Shown here: piece by piece, positions 5,993 through 12,170 of the stretch
Numbering within the stretch: the stretch's first letter is position 1
Layout: the number at the start of each line of letters is the position of its first letter
Assembly (NCBI GenBank): GCA_002421005.1
Contig: DIJC01000012.1
Span: forward strand, 327 to 12,496
Source of the DNA: Enterobacteriaceae bacterium UBA5654
GTDB taxonomy: Bacteria; Pseudomonadota; Gammaproteobacteria; Enterobacterales; Enterobacteriaceae
Direction: 5' to 3'
DNA length: 12,170 bases
Translations under genes and position numbers: made by a program
Notes under the pieces: generated by a model
What the model saw: only the letters and a program-made list of their open reading frames with translations
What the model was told of the DNA's origin: nothing
Databases searched by the model: none

Positions 5993-7201
5993 ATGAAAAA
6001 AATTGTGACGCTTACCACTCTGGCACTGCTTATCTCCGCCCCTGCTATGGCGAAAACCTGGGTGCTGACGGGTGCTGAAAACGGCACCGAGCTGGGAAAC
6101 TGGCGGATCGGCAGCGATAAGCTGAATATTAAAGACAGTCATTTCAGCATCGAACAGAAAGTGCTGCACGGCGGTAAGCAGGAAGGCAGTAAAGTGCTGG
6201 TGATCAGCAGCAAAGATGGCCTGACGATTGCGCTTAGCCCGACGCGCGGGATGAACCTGCTGCATGTGGAAGGGTTTGGCGTGCGTATGGGCTGGGATTC
6301 ACCGGTGAAAGAAGTGGTGAACCCGGCGTTTATCAATCTGGAAAGCCGCAACGGTCTGGGCTGGCTGGAAGGTTTCAATGAGATGATGGTGCGCTGCGGC
6401 TATGAATGGACCGGTCACCCGGTCACGGCGGACGGGCAGATTTATACCCTGCACGGTAAAGCCGGTAATACTCCGGCCTCACAGGTGGAAGTCGAAGTGA
6501 GCGATACCGCGCCGTATGAAATTCGCGTTCGCGGCCTGGTGAAAGAAAGCACCTTTAAGAAAGCCGATTTGCAAACCCTGACCGAGCTACGTTACGTGCC
6601 GGGCAGCAACAGTTTCAGCCTGCATGATGTTCTGACCAACCACGCGGATTACCCGCACGATTACCAGATCATCTATCACAGCAACTTCGGCAAGCCGATC
6701 CTGGAAGAAGGCGCGCGCTTCCTCGCTCCGATGGAAAGTATCAGCCCGTTTAACGACTACGCTAAGGGCGGCCTGAAAGACTGGCAGACCTACCTGGGAC
6801 CGACCAAAGGCTTTGATGAGATGGTGTTTAATATTAAGCCGCTGGCGGATGCCAGCCATCACACGGTCGCGGCGGTCGTCAACAAAGCAGGGGACAAAGG
6901 CGCATCGATTCAGTTTGATACCCGCCAGTTGCCGGTGCTGACGCTGTGGAAAAACACCGATACCGAGAAACAGGGCTACGTAACCGGGATTGAGCCGGGC
7001 ACCAGCTACGCCTATCCGGTAACAATTGAACGCGAGCAAAAACGCGTTAAACAGCTTCAGCCAGGCGAAAGCACCCAGTTCGATCTTACTTATACCCTGC
7101 TGCATAACAGCAATCAGGTGAGCGAACTCGAAAAAACCATTAAGGATATTCAGGGCAGCACGACGCTGAAAACAGATGAAACACCGATAGCGAAAGAGTA
7201 A
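5993..7201 (+). CDS. Secreted aldose 1-epimerase-family protein (DUF4432-like)
   Basis: This 402-residue protein has an N-terminal signal peptide (MKK, hydrophobic core, cleavage after AMA at about residue 20), which places it in the periplasm. The body looks like the DUF4432 branch of the galactose-mutarotase fold. The motifs seen are LHGKAGNTPA (153-162), YHSNFGKP followed by LEEGARFLAP (228-246), and GIEPGTSYAYP (332-342). Family members bind sugars in a beta-sandwich, and mutarotases interconvert alpha and beta anomers. The substrate is not known and catalysis is not proven. The C-terminal 30 residues look like a polar tail. It stands alone between two terminator-like hairpins, with a candidate CRP site about 80 bases upstream of the start codon, so control by carbon source is likely. 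It is absent from the corresponding place in E. coli K-12, where mpl and yjgA are adjacent (recalled). Confidence 0.82.
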   Translation: MKKIVTLTTLALLISAPAMAKTWVLTGAENGTELGNWRIGSDKLNIKDSHFSIEQKVLHGGKQEGSKVLVISSKDGLTIALSPTRGMNLLHVEGFGVRMGWDSPVKEVVNPAFINLESRNGLGWLEGFNEMMVRCGYEWTGHPVTADGQIYTLHGKAGNTPASQVEVEVSDTAPYEIRVRGLVKESTFKKADLQTLTELRYVPGSNSFSLHDVLTNHADYPHDYQIIYHSNFGKPILEEGARFLAPMESISPFNDYAKGGLKDWQTYLGPTKGFDEMVFNIKPLADASHHTVAAVVNKAGDKGASIQFDTRQLPVLTLWKNTDTEKQGYVTGIEPGTSYAYPVTIEREQKRVKQLQPGESTQFDLTYTLLHNSNQVSELEKTIKDIQGSTTLKTDETPIAKE

Positions 7202-7213
7202 TTACCTTGTAAC

Positions 7214-7234
7214 CTGCCCGGTTATACCGGGCAG
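7214..7234 (+). terminator. Hairpin after the secreted epimerase-like gene
   Basis: CTGCCCGGT (7214-7222) and ACCGGGCAG (7226-7234) form a perfect 9-bp stem with a 3-base loop, 12 bases after the stop codon. The following sequence (AATTATCT) lacks a clear T-run, so it may act as a weak terminator or protect the mRNA 3' end. Confidence 0.5.
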
Positions 7235-7378
7235 AATTATCTGTATCTCGAAAGACTGACTAAATATTCCCTCTTTTCCCCCACCAGATTTAGTGGGCCA
7301 TAGCTGATCTGTTAAATAAGATGGTTTACTCTTTCTCCCGCCAGAAACATAACTGGCATTCTCTGGGGAAAGGAAAAA

Positions 7379-7822
7379 ATGGCACAAAAAACATTTAGCG
7401 ATAAGTGGAAAGATCGCTTCGACTTTTATGAGCGCAATGGTCTGCCGGGTTCTCCTGGCTATCGCGATGCCCTTAAGAAAGTCAAATTTCTGCGACGGGC
7501 GCGCTATACCTTCAATTTTTACGCATTCTTCTTTGGTTTTATCTATTTCTGCATCCTTGGACTGTGGAAAAAAGGCCTGACGCTTTTTATTGCTATTGCC
7601 GTTATTAACATTCTGCTGGGTATCATTGAACTGGCCCTGAATGTGAATCTGGAAGGGGTGGTGAAGGGGGTTAACATTGCTTATGCCGCGTTCTGCGCGA
7701 CGTCGGTGAACAGCGCCTATTATCTGCACACGATTAAAGGCGTCGATAGCTGGAACCCGATGCAGGGCATGACGCGTAAAGACGCACAGGCGCTTGAGAA
7801 ACTGCCGTCACGTCAATATTGA
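7379..7822 (+). CDS. DUF2628 inner-membrane protein, copy 1 (YigF-like)
   Basis: This 147-residue protein has a soluble N-terminus, including WKDRFDFYERNGLPGSPGYRDALKK. Three hydrophobic segments follow at about 44-63 (FNFYAFFFGFIYFCILGLWKKG), 67-88 and 97-116, then a short tail with KGVDSWNP. The sequence around FFFGFIYFCILGLW is typical of DUF2628 membrane proteins such as E. coli YigF (recalled). The function of the family is unknown. AAAGGA precedes the ATG. It converges with the small membrane gene at 7828-8187, with only 5 bases between the stop codons. It is about 52% identical without gaps to the second copy at 8526-8969 (hand count), so the two are paralogues. Confidence 0.8.
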   Translation: MAQKTFSDKWKDRFDFYERNGLPGSPGYRDALKKVKFLRRARYTFNFYAFFFGFIYFCILGLWKKGLTLFIAIAVINILLGIIELALNVNLEGVVKGVNIAYAAFCATSVNSAYYLHTIKGVDSWNPMQGMTRKDAQALEKLPSRQY

Positions 7823-7827
7823 TTGCC

Positions 7828-8187
7828 TCAGGGAGTGAAATTATCCACTCCCTGGATCATTTCGTTCAGCGTAACGGCCAGGAGAAACAGCGCGAGGGTC
7901 ATGCAGGAAATCAAAAACGCGAAAAACGCTTTTAGCCGCCGTGTAGAGGAAATCATCCCGGCAATGCTCATCGGCAAACTTATCGTAAACAGCAGAAAGA
8001 TAAGGCACCAAACGCCCATCATAACGATATCAATAACGTTAACCCATTCCTCGCTGTAATCCATAAAATATGCAACCAGCGTCATGAGCACCAACAGAGC
8101 TAATCCTGCAATACTGGTACCCAGCGCAACGCTGACCATTTTCACATTATTTTCAGCGGGGGTCGTGACTTCTGATGAAACCTTCAT
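7828..8187 (-). CDS. Small three-segment membrane protein, copy 1 (YigG-like)
   Basis: This 119-residue protein has predicted membrane segments at about 18-41, 52-78 and 86-108. It shares NVKMVSVAL (14-22), the AGM.SS motif (76-81) and RLKAF (84-88) with the copy at 8995-9333, so they are paralogues. The open frame continues upstream to 8316, but ATG at 8187 was chosen. It has AGGA 7 bases before it, and the resulting N-terminus (MKVSSEV...ENNVKMVSVAL) lines up with the second copy (MKMVSGAG...EHNVKMVSVAL). Function is unknown. A resemblance to E. coli YigG, which neighbours yigF, is from memory. It converges with the DUF2628 gene, and the two stop codons are 5 bases apart. Confidence 0.72.
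   Translation of the reverse strand: MKVSSEVTTPAENNVKMVSVALGTSIAGLALLVLMTLVAYFMDYSEEWVNVIDIVMMGVWCLIFLLFTISLPMSIAGMISSTRRLKAFFAFLISCMTLALFLLAVTLNEMIQGVDNFTP
7829..7854. terminator. Hairpin between convergent genes, inside a coding end
   Basis: CAGGGAGTG (7829-7837) and CACTCCCTG (7846-7854) form a perfect 9-bp stem with an 8-base loop. It begins 7 bases after the DUF2628 copy 1 stop and lies within the last codons of the minus-strand gene. It could act as a terminator for the plus-strand gene. T-runs are weak on both sides. Confidence 0.45.
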
Positions 8188-8525
8188 GAGAATGTCCTGA
8201 TATGAATTTATGATCGGATAATATGCAGGACGCAGCCAGCCTTGTAAACCTGCCTGAAAGGGGGGGAGAACGGATAACGCTGATGGTGGTCTGGCGGGAC
8301 ATTGCTCAACAATCATACTGTTTTGGCATAATAAAAATATATGTTTTATAAATTGGGAATTATTCTGTTTATATTATAGATATAAAACATCTTTTATAGT
8401 CACACATTCACAATGGCAATATATTAAAGTCTGTTCCCTTTTACATTGACCCACCTGTTCCCTGACGCTATTCTTTTCTCGCTATTTTCAATGCTTTCGT
8501 CATTTTATGGATAAGGGAACAACAT
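8188..8525. other. AT-rich divergent intergenic region, no gene seen
   Basis: These 338 bases separate the divergent small membrane gene (minus) from DUF2628 copy 2 (plus). The left part, including a G7 run near 8262-8268, is more GC-rich. The centre (8330-8400) is very AT-rich. It contains a perfect 10-bp inverted repeat, ATGTTTTATA (8341-8350) and TATAAAACAT (8381-8390), and a smaller one, TTTATAT/ATATAAA (8368-8374 and 8380-8386). No convincing coding sequence or RNA gene was recognised. The candidate promoter for the plus-strand gene is listed separately. Confidence 0.6.
8431..8474 (+). promoter_or_regulatory. Candidate promoter with direct repeats, DUF2628 copy 2
   Basis: TTGACC (8446-8451), a 17-base spacer and TATTCT (8469-8474) form a plausible sigma-70 promoter with a start near 8481. 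The 9-mer CTGTTCCCT occurs at 8431-8439, just upstream of the -35, and at 8455-8463, in the spacer, 24 bases apart. These could be binding sites for a regulator. Part of the element (AAGGGAAC, 8513-8520) recurs inverted at the ribosome binding site. Confidence 0.38.
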
Positions 8526-8969
8526 ATGGAACCACAACCCCTGAGTGAAATATGGAAAGAGCGCTTTGACTTTTATGAGCAAAACGGTTTACCGTCGCAA
8601 CTGTCTTTTCGCCAGGCTCTCAAAACGCTTAAATTTGGTCAAAGATCGCGGATAAATTTTAACTTTTACGCCTTCTTTTTTGGCTTTGTCTATTTTTGCG
8701 TTTTAGGACTCTGGAAGAGAGGCCTGCTACTGTTCTTTATTGGTTGCGCGATAAATATCGCGGTCGCCATTGTCGAGATGATGACAAATCAAGACCTGGA
8801 ATCTGTGTATCGCGGGATGAACATGGGTTACGCGTTCTACTGCGCCATAACCGCTAACGTGGCCTATTACCTGCACAGGGTGAAAGGCGTCGATACCTGC
8901 AATCCTGCTGCCGGGATCATAAAGAAAAATACAGATTATTATATCAGTCTGCCATCAAATAAATATTAA
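8526..8969 (+). CDS. DUF2628 inner-membrane protein, copy 2 (YigF-like)
   Basis: This 147-residue protein has the same length and layout as copy 1. A soluble N-terminus contains IWKERFDFYEQNGLP. Three hydrophobic segments follow (about 44-63, 67-87, 97-116), then a tail with KGVDTCNP and a final SLPSNKY. The best-conserved part between copies is FNFYAFFFGF.YFC.LGLWK.GL (residues 45-67), while the second membrane segment and the C-terminal tail diverge. Function is unknown. AAGGGA at 8513-8518 precedes the ATG. The gene looks more AT-rich than the surrounding core genes. A clear terminator follows at 8973-8996, and a convergent small membrane gene starts beyond it. Confidence 0.8.
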   Translation: MEPQPLSEIWKERFDFYEQNGLPSQLSFRQALKTLKFGQRSRINFNFYAFFFGFVYFCVLGLWKRGLLLFFIGCAINIAVAIVEMMTNQDLESVYRGMNMGYAFYCAITANVAYYLHRVKGVDTCNPAAGIIKKNTDYYISLPSNKY

Positions 8970-8972
8970 GAT

Positions 8973-8996
8973 ACAGGGGCACGCCGCCCCTGTTTT
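8973..8996 (+). terminator. Rho-independent terminator of DUF2628 copy 2
   Basis: ACAGGGGC (8973-8980) and GCCCCTGT (8986-8993) form an 8-bp GC-rich stem with a 5-base loop, ending in TTTT (8993-8996). It lies directly after the stop codon and overlaps the stop of the convergent gene by two bases. Confidence 0.8.
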
Positions 8997-9333
8997 ACTG
9001 GCATGAAATCATAAAAACAATATCAACACTCATCATTGTTAGCGCAATTAAAAACGTAGCAAACGCTTTTAATCGGCACGAAGACGACATCATCCCCGCA
9101 AAGCTCATCGCCATTCCGGCCATCCATAATACAATATGCACTAACCACAACAGGGTAAATACGATATTAGGCGCATCGGGAACCGACTCGGCATTTCCGC
9201 TTAATTCAACGATCGCCAGGATGAGTATAGTAAATAATAATAAAAGAGCGCTGGTAATAGTTAACCAAAGCGCAACGCTGACCATTTTCACGTTATGCTC
9301 GCCAGCCTTCCCTGCCCCAGAAACCATCTTCAT
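8995..9333 (-). CDS. Small three-segment membrane protein, copy 2 (YigG-like)
   Basis: This 112-residue protein has hydrophobic segments at about 18-43, 56-80 and 88-109. It shares with copy 1 the N-terminal NVKMVSVAL (14-22) and the motif FAGMMSSSCRLKAF (78-91). AAGGGA lies upstream of the ATG at 9333. A second in-frame ATG at 9327 is possible but less well spaced. It converges with DUF2628 copy 2, which repeats the arrangement at 7379-8187. Its upstream neighbour on the same strand is mpl, separated by a long hairpin. Function is unknown. Confidence 0.72.
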   Translation of the reverse strand: MKMVSGAGKAGEHNVKMVSVALWLTITSALLLLFTILILAIVELSGNAESVPDAPNIVFTLLWLVHIVLWMAGMAMSFAGMMSSSCRLKAFATFLIALTMMSVDIVFMISCQ

Positions 9334-9357
9334 TTGAAATAATCCCTTATTTATTCT

Positions 9358-9406
9358 GCCAGCGGGTTTAAACCGGAATACCGCTCCGATTTAAACCCGT
9401 CGTGGC
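9358..9406 (-). terminator. Long hairpin after mpl
   Basis: CGGGTTTAAA (9363-9372) and TTTAAACCCG (9390-9399) are perfect 10-bp arms around a 17-base loop. Outer GCC/GGC pairs (9358-9360 and 9404-9406) extend the stem past an internal bulge. It starts 5 bases after the mpl stop. No T-run follows on the minus strand, so it may be a 3'-end stabiliser rather than a strong terminator, leaving possible read-through into the gene at 8995-9333. Confidence 0.5.
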
Positions 9407-9411
9407 AAATC

Positions 9412-10785
9412 TTATATTGCGGCTTCCGCCTTTTTCGCCAGCCGGTCGAGCAATTTCTGATGGATGCCACCGAAACCGCCGTTGCTCATCACCAGGATAT
9501 GATCTCCCGGCTGGGCAGTTTTGACGATCATGTCTGCGAGGGTATCGACATCCGCATGCCAGTACGCGGGCTGAACGCAGGCGTCCGCCACTTCCGCCAC
9601 CTGCCACGGAATGTGCTGCGGCTGGAGCAGGAAGACTTCATCCGCGCGGCCCAGAGAGGGAGCGAGATCGTCTTTGCAGATGCCCATCTTCATGGTGTTG
9701 GAGCGCGGCTCCAGCACGGCGATAATGCGCGCGGTGCCGCCCACTTTACCGCGCAGCGCGGCAAGCGTGGCGAGGATCGCGGTCGGGTGATGAGCGAAAT
9801 CATCATAGACGGTCACGCCGTTAGCGTTACCGCGCAGCTCCAGGCGACGGCGGGCATTGATGAAGGTGTCGAGCGCGCTGGCAGCATCGGCAGGCGTGAC
9901 GCCGACGTGACGCGCAGCGGCTATCGCCATCAGGCCATTATGCATATTGTGTTCGCCCACCAGCTCCCACTTCACTTCGCCCACTTTCTCACCGTCAAGC
10001 CACACTTCCCAGTGGGATGCATCGGTGGTCAGCTTTTTCGCCTGCCAGTGTCCCTGTTCGCCGACCAGCTCCTGCTCGCTCCAGCAGCCCATCGCCATCA
10101 CCTGCTTCAGGTTCACATCGTTCTCTGGCAGGATGATTTTGCCCTGCCCCGGCACGATGCGCACCAGGTGGTGGAACTGTTTCTGGATGGCTTTCAGGTC
10201 GTCGAAAATATCCGCGTGATCGAACTCCAGGTTATTGAGGATCAGAGTGCGCGGGCAGTAATGCACGAATTTGGAGCGTTTATCGAAGAAAGCGCAGTCA
10301 TATTCGTCGGCTTCAATCACGAAGAACGGGCTGTCACCGAGGCGTGCGGACACCTCGAAGTTCCCCGGCACGCCGCCAATCACAAAGCCCGGCTTGTAGC
10401 CGCAAGCTTCGAGGATCCAGGTTGCCATCCCCGCCGTAGTCGTTTTGCCGTGCGTCCCGGCTACCGCGACCACCCAGCGGTCACGCAGAACGAAATCATG
10501 CAGCCACTGCGGGCCGGACATGAACGGAATGTTTTTTTCCAGTACCGCTTCAACGCAGGGATTACCGCGTGTCATCGCGTTGCCGATGATCACTAAATCC
10601 GGCTGCGGCTCAAGCTGGCTGGGGTCATAACCCTGGATAAGATTAATGCCCTGCTTTTCCAGCAGGGTACTCATAGGCGGATACACATTGGCATCTGAAC
10701 CCGTTACTTCATGGCCGAGAGACCGGGCCAGCATCGCCAGCCCGCCCATGAAGGTGCCACAAATTCCTAAAATATGAATGCGCAT
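9412..10785 (-). CDS. mpl: UDP-MurNAc:L-Ala-gamma-D-Glu-meso-DAP ligase (murein peptide recycling)
   Basis: This 457-residue cytoplasmic Mur-ligase has the same length as E. coli Mpl. It joins the recycled tripeptide L-Ala-gamma-D-Glu-meso-DAP to UDP-N-acetylmuramate using ATP, returning cell-wall peptide to precursor synthesis. An N-terminal UDP-sugar binding domain starts with MRIHILGICGTFMGG. The ATP-binding loop is GTHGKTTT (110-117). The central-domain motifs are EADEYDCAFFDKRSKF (158-173) and NNLEFDHADIF (184-194). The C-terminal domain includes DDFAHHPTA, typical of Mpl and MurC. AAGGAA precedes the ATG. It diverges from fbp, as in E. coli. A possible -10 (TAAAAT, 10819-10814 on the minus strand) gives a short leader. 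Confidence 0.97.
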   Translation of the reverse strand: MRIHILGICGTFMGGLAMLARSLGHEVTGSDANVYPPMSTLLEKQGINLIQGYDPSQLEPQPDLVIIGNAMTRGNPCVEAVLEKNIPFMSGPQWLHDFVLRDRWVVAVAGTHGKTTTAGMATWILEACGYKPGFVIGGVPGNFEVSARLGDSPFFVIEADEYDCAFFDKRSKFVHYCPRTLILNNLEFDHADIFDDLKAIQKQFHHLVRIVPGQGKIILPENDVNLKQVMAMGCWSEQELVGEQGHWQAKKLTTDASHWEVWLDGEKVGEVKWELVGEHNMHNGLMAIAAARHVGVTPADAASALDTFINARRRLELRGNANGVTVYDDFAHHPTAILATLAALRGKVGGTARIIAVLEPRSNTMKMGICKDDLAPSLGRADEVFLLQPQHIPWQVAEVADACVQPAYWHADVDTLADMIVKTAQPGDHILVMSNGGFGGIHQKLLDRLAKKAEAAI

Positions 10786-10958
10786 TCGTTATTTCCTTCT
10801 TTTATTCCCGCGCATTTTACCCTTATGTGTGGCGGTGCGGAAATGCATTTCAGGATTTTCCTTGCGTAGCTGGCGCGATTCACCAGTGCGCGTTCTTTTG
10901 AATCTTTGTTAAGATTGTTGCAGTCACATTAATCCACATACTATGCAGGGAAAGTGTC
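10786..10958. promoter_or_regulatory. Divergent mpl/fbp upstream region
   Basis: Possible promoter parts are TAAAAT for mpl (minus, 10819-10814) and an extended -10, TGTTAAGAT, for fbp (plus, 10907-10915). A second TACTAT at 10939-10944 would give too short a leader. A perfect 12-bp palindrome, GAAATGCATTTC, sits at 10840-10851 between them. No gene is seen. Confidence 0.35.
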
Positions 10959-11957
10959 ATGAAAACGTTAGGTGAATTTATTGTTGAGAAGCAGCATGAA
11001 TTTTCACATGCTACCGGTGAGCTTACTGCTTTGTTATCGGCAATAAAGCTGGGCGCGAAAATCATCCACCGTGATATCAACAAGGCCGGTCTGGTCGATA
11101 TCCTGGGTGCCAGCGGTGCTGAAAACATCCAGGGCGAGGTTCAGCAAAAACTCGATCTGTTCGCTAATGAAAAGCTGAAGGCGGCACTGCGCGCGCGCGA
11201 TATCGTGGCCGGTATTGCCTCGGAAGAAGAAGACGAAATCGTGGTTTTCGAAGGCTGCGAGCACGCTAAGTATGTGGTTCTGATGGACCCGCTGGATGGT
11301 TCATCTAACATTGATGTGAACGTGTCGGTCGGTACGATCTTCTCTATTTATCGTCGTGTGACGCCGGTGGGTACGCCGGTGACGGAAGAAGATTTCCTGC
11401 AACCGGGCAATAAGCAGGTGGCGGCCGGGTATGTGGTTTACGGCTCCTCCACCATGCTGGTTTACACGACCGGCTGCGGCGTCCACGCGTTTACCTACGA
11501 CCCGTCGCTGGGCGTGTTCTGCTTAAGCCAGGAGCGGATGCGCTTCCCGGAAAAAGGGAATACCTACTCCATTAACGAAGGGAACTACATTAAATTCCCG
11601 AACGGCGTTAAAAAATACATCAAGTTCTGCCAGGAAGAGGATAAACAGACGCTGCGTCCTTATACCTCGCGCTACATTGGTTCGCTGGTGGCGGATTTCC
11701 ACCGTAATCTGCTGAAGGGTGGGATTTACCTTTACCCAAGCACCGCGTCACACCCGGAAGGGAAACTGCGCCTGCTGTACGAATGCAACCCGATGGCGTT
11801 CCTCGCTGAACAGGCGGGCGGCAAGGCAAGCGACGGGAAAGAGCGTATTCTGGATATTATGCCGGAGACGCTGCACCAGCGCCGCCCGTTCTTCGTCGGG
11901 ACGAGTAATATGGTGGAAGATGTGGAACGCTTTATTCGCGAGTACCCGGACGCGTAA
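10959..11957 (+). CDS. fbp: Fructose-1,6-bisphosphatase, class I
   Basis: This 332-residue cytoplasmic enzyme is the same length as E. coli Fbp and appears nearly identical to it. It removes the 1-phosphate of fructose 1,6-bisphosphate, the committed step of gluconeogenesis. The metal-binding signature DPLDGSS is at 110-116, preceded by the acidic SEEEDE stretch (88-93) that supplies the metal-ligand glutamate 89. SRYIGSLVADFHRNLLKGGIYLYPS and LLYECNPMAFLAEQAGG form the substrate-binding half. The class I enzyme is inhibited by AMP, and the N-terminal GELTALLSAIKLGAK region corresponds to the AMP site. The start has AGGGAAAG just upstream. It diverges from mpl. The coding sequence is complete, ending about 20 bases before unreliable sequence begins. 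Confidence 0.98.
   Translation: MKTLGEFIVEKQHEFSHATGELTALLSAIKLGAKIIHRDINKAGLVDILGASGAENIQGEVQQKLDLFANEKLKAALRARDIVAGIASEEEDEIVVFEGCEHAKYVVLMDPLDGSSNIDVNVSVGTIFSIYRRVTPVGTPVTEEDFLQPGNKQVAAGYVVYGSSTMLVYTTGCGVHAFTYDPSLGVFCLSQERMRFPEKGNTYSINEGNYIKFPNGVKKYIKFCQEEDKQTLRPYTSRYIGSLVADFHRNLLKGGIYLYPSTASHPEGKLRLLYECNPMAFLAEQAGGKASDGKERILDIMPETLHQRRPFFVGTSNMVEDVERFIREYPDA

Positions 11958-12170
<213 letters not shown>

Noticed and set aside
6587..7105. Minus-strand open frame of 172 codons
   Set aside because: It is antisense to the secreted epimerase-like gene, whose signal peptide and family motifs are clear.
7202..7729. Minus-strand open frame of 175 codons
   Set aside because: It overlaps DUF2628 copy 1 in antisense and crosses a hairpin. 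Copy 1 has a conserved paralogue, while this frame has none.
8188..8316. Upstream extension of the small membrane gene, copy 1
   Set aside because: The added 43 residues have no counterpart in copy 2, and the start at 8187 has a well-spaced Shine-Dalgarno.
9460..10596. Long open frame on the plus strand (378 codons)
   Set aside because: It lies wholly antisense to mpl, whose motifs are intact. Its protein shows no recognisable domain, and the frame reflects the GC-rich codon use of mpl.

Overview
The window is a stretch of enterobacterial chromosome (family Enterobacteriaceae, probably Enterobacter or a close relative). Fbp, Mpl, DarP/YjgA, TldE/PmbA and cytochrome b562 look close to their E. 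coli counterparts in length and sequence, as recalled from memory. Their order (fbp, mpl, yjgA, pmbA, cybC) is the E. coli backbone. Two blocks depart from E. coli K-12: one replaces what follows cybC, the other lies between mpl and yjgA.

Layout from left to right. Positions 1-104 hold a GGGAGAGGG-rich intergenic repeat. At 105-3025, minus strand, is a two-gene operon: a PTS EIIC-EIIB permease of the glucose family, transcribed first, and a lyase of the fumarase/aspartase superfamily. Cytochrome b562 (3282-3668) and pmbA/tldE (3704-5056) follow on the minus strand. yjgA/darP (5151-5702) diverges from pmbA.

The accessory block at 5703-9411 starts with a secreted galactose-mutarotase-fold protein (DUF4432-like) preceded by a good candidate CRP site. 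It continues with a tandemly repeated two-gene module. Each module has a plus-strand DUF2628 membrane protein (147 aa) and a convergent minus-strand small membrane protein (119 or 112 aa). mpl (9412-10785, minus) and fbp (10959-11957, plus) then diverge from a shared upstream region. From about 11958 to the end the DNA is mostly long C and G homopolymers, most likely a contig-end sequencing or assembly artefact.

How the genes work together: Fbp serves gluconeogenesis, Mpl recycles murein peptides, DarP helps assemble the 50S subunit, TldE pairs with TldD as a protease/maturase, and cytochrome b562 is a periplasmic heme protein. The PTS and lyase probably form one uptake-and-cleavage pathway for an unidentified sugar conjugate. 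The membrane-protein modules have no known function. The most original points are the PTS-lyase cassette, the duplicated convergent module, and the class-I-like CRP promoter before the secreted epimerase-like gene.
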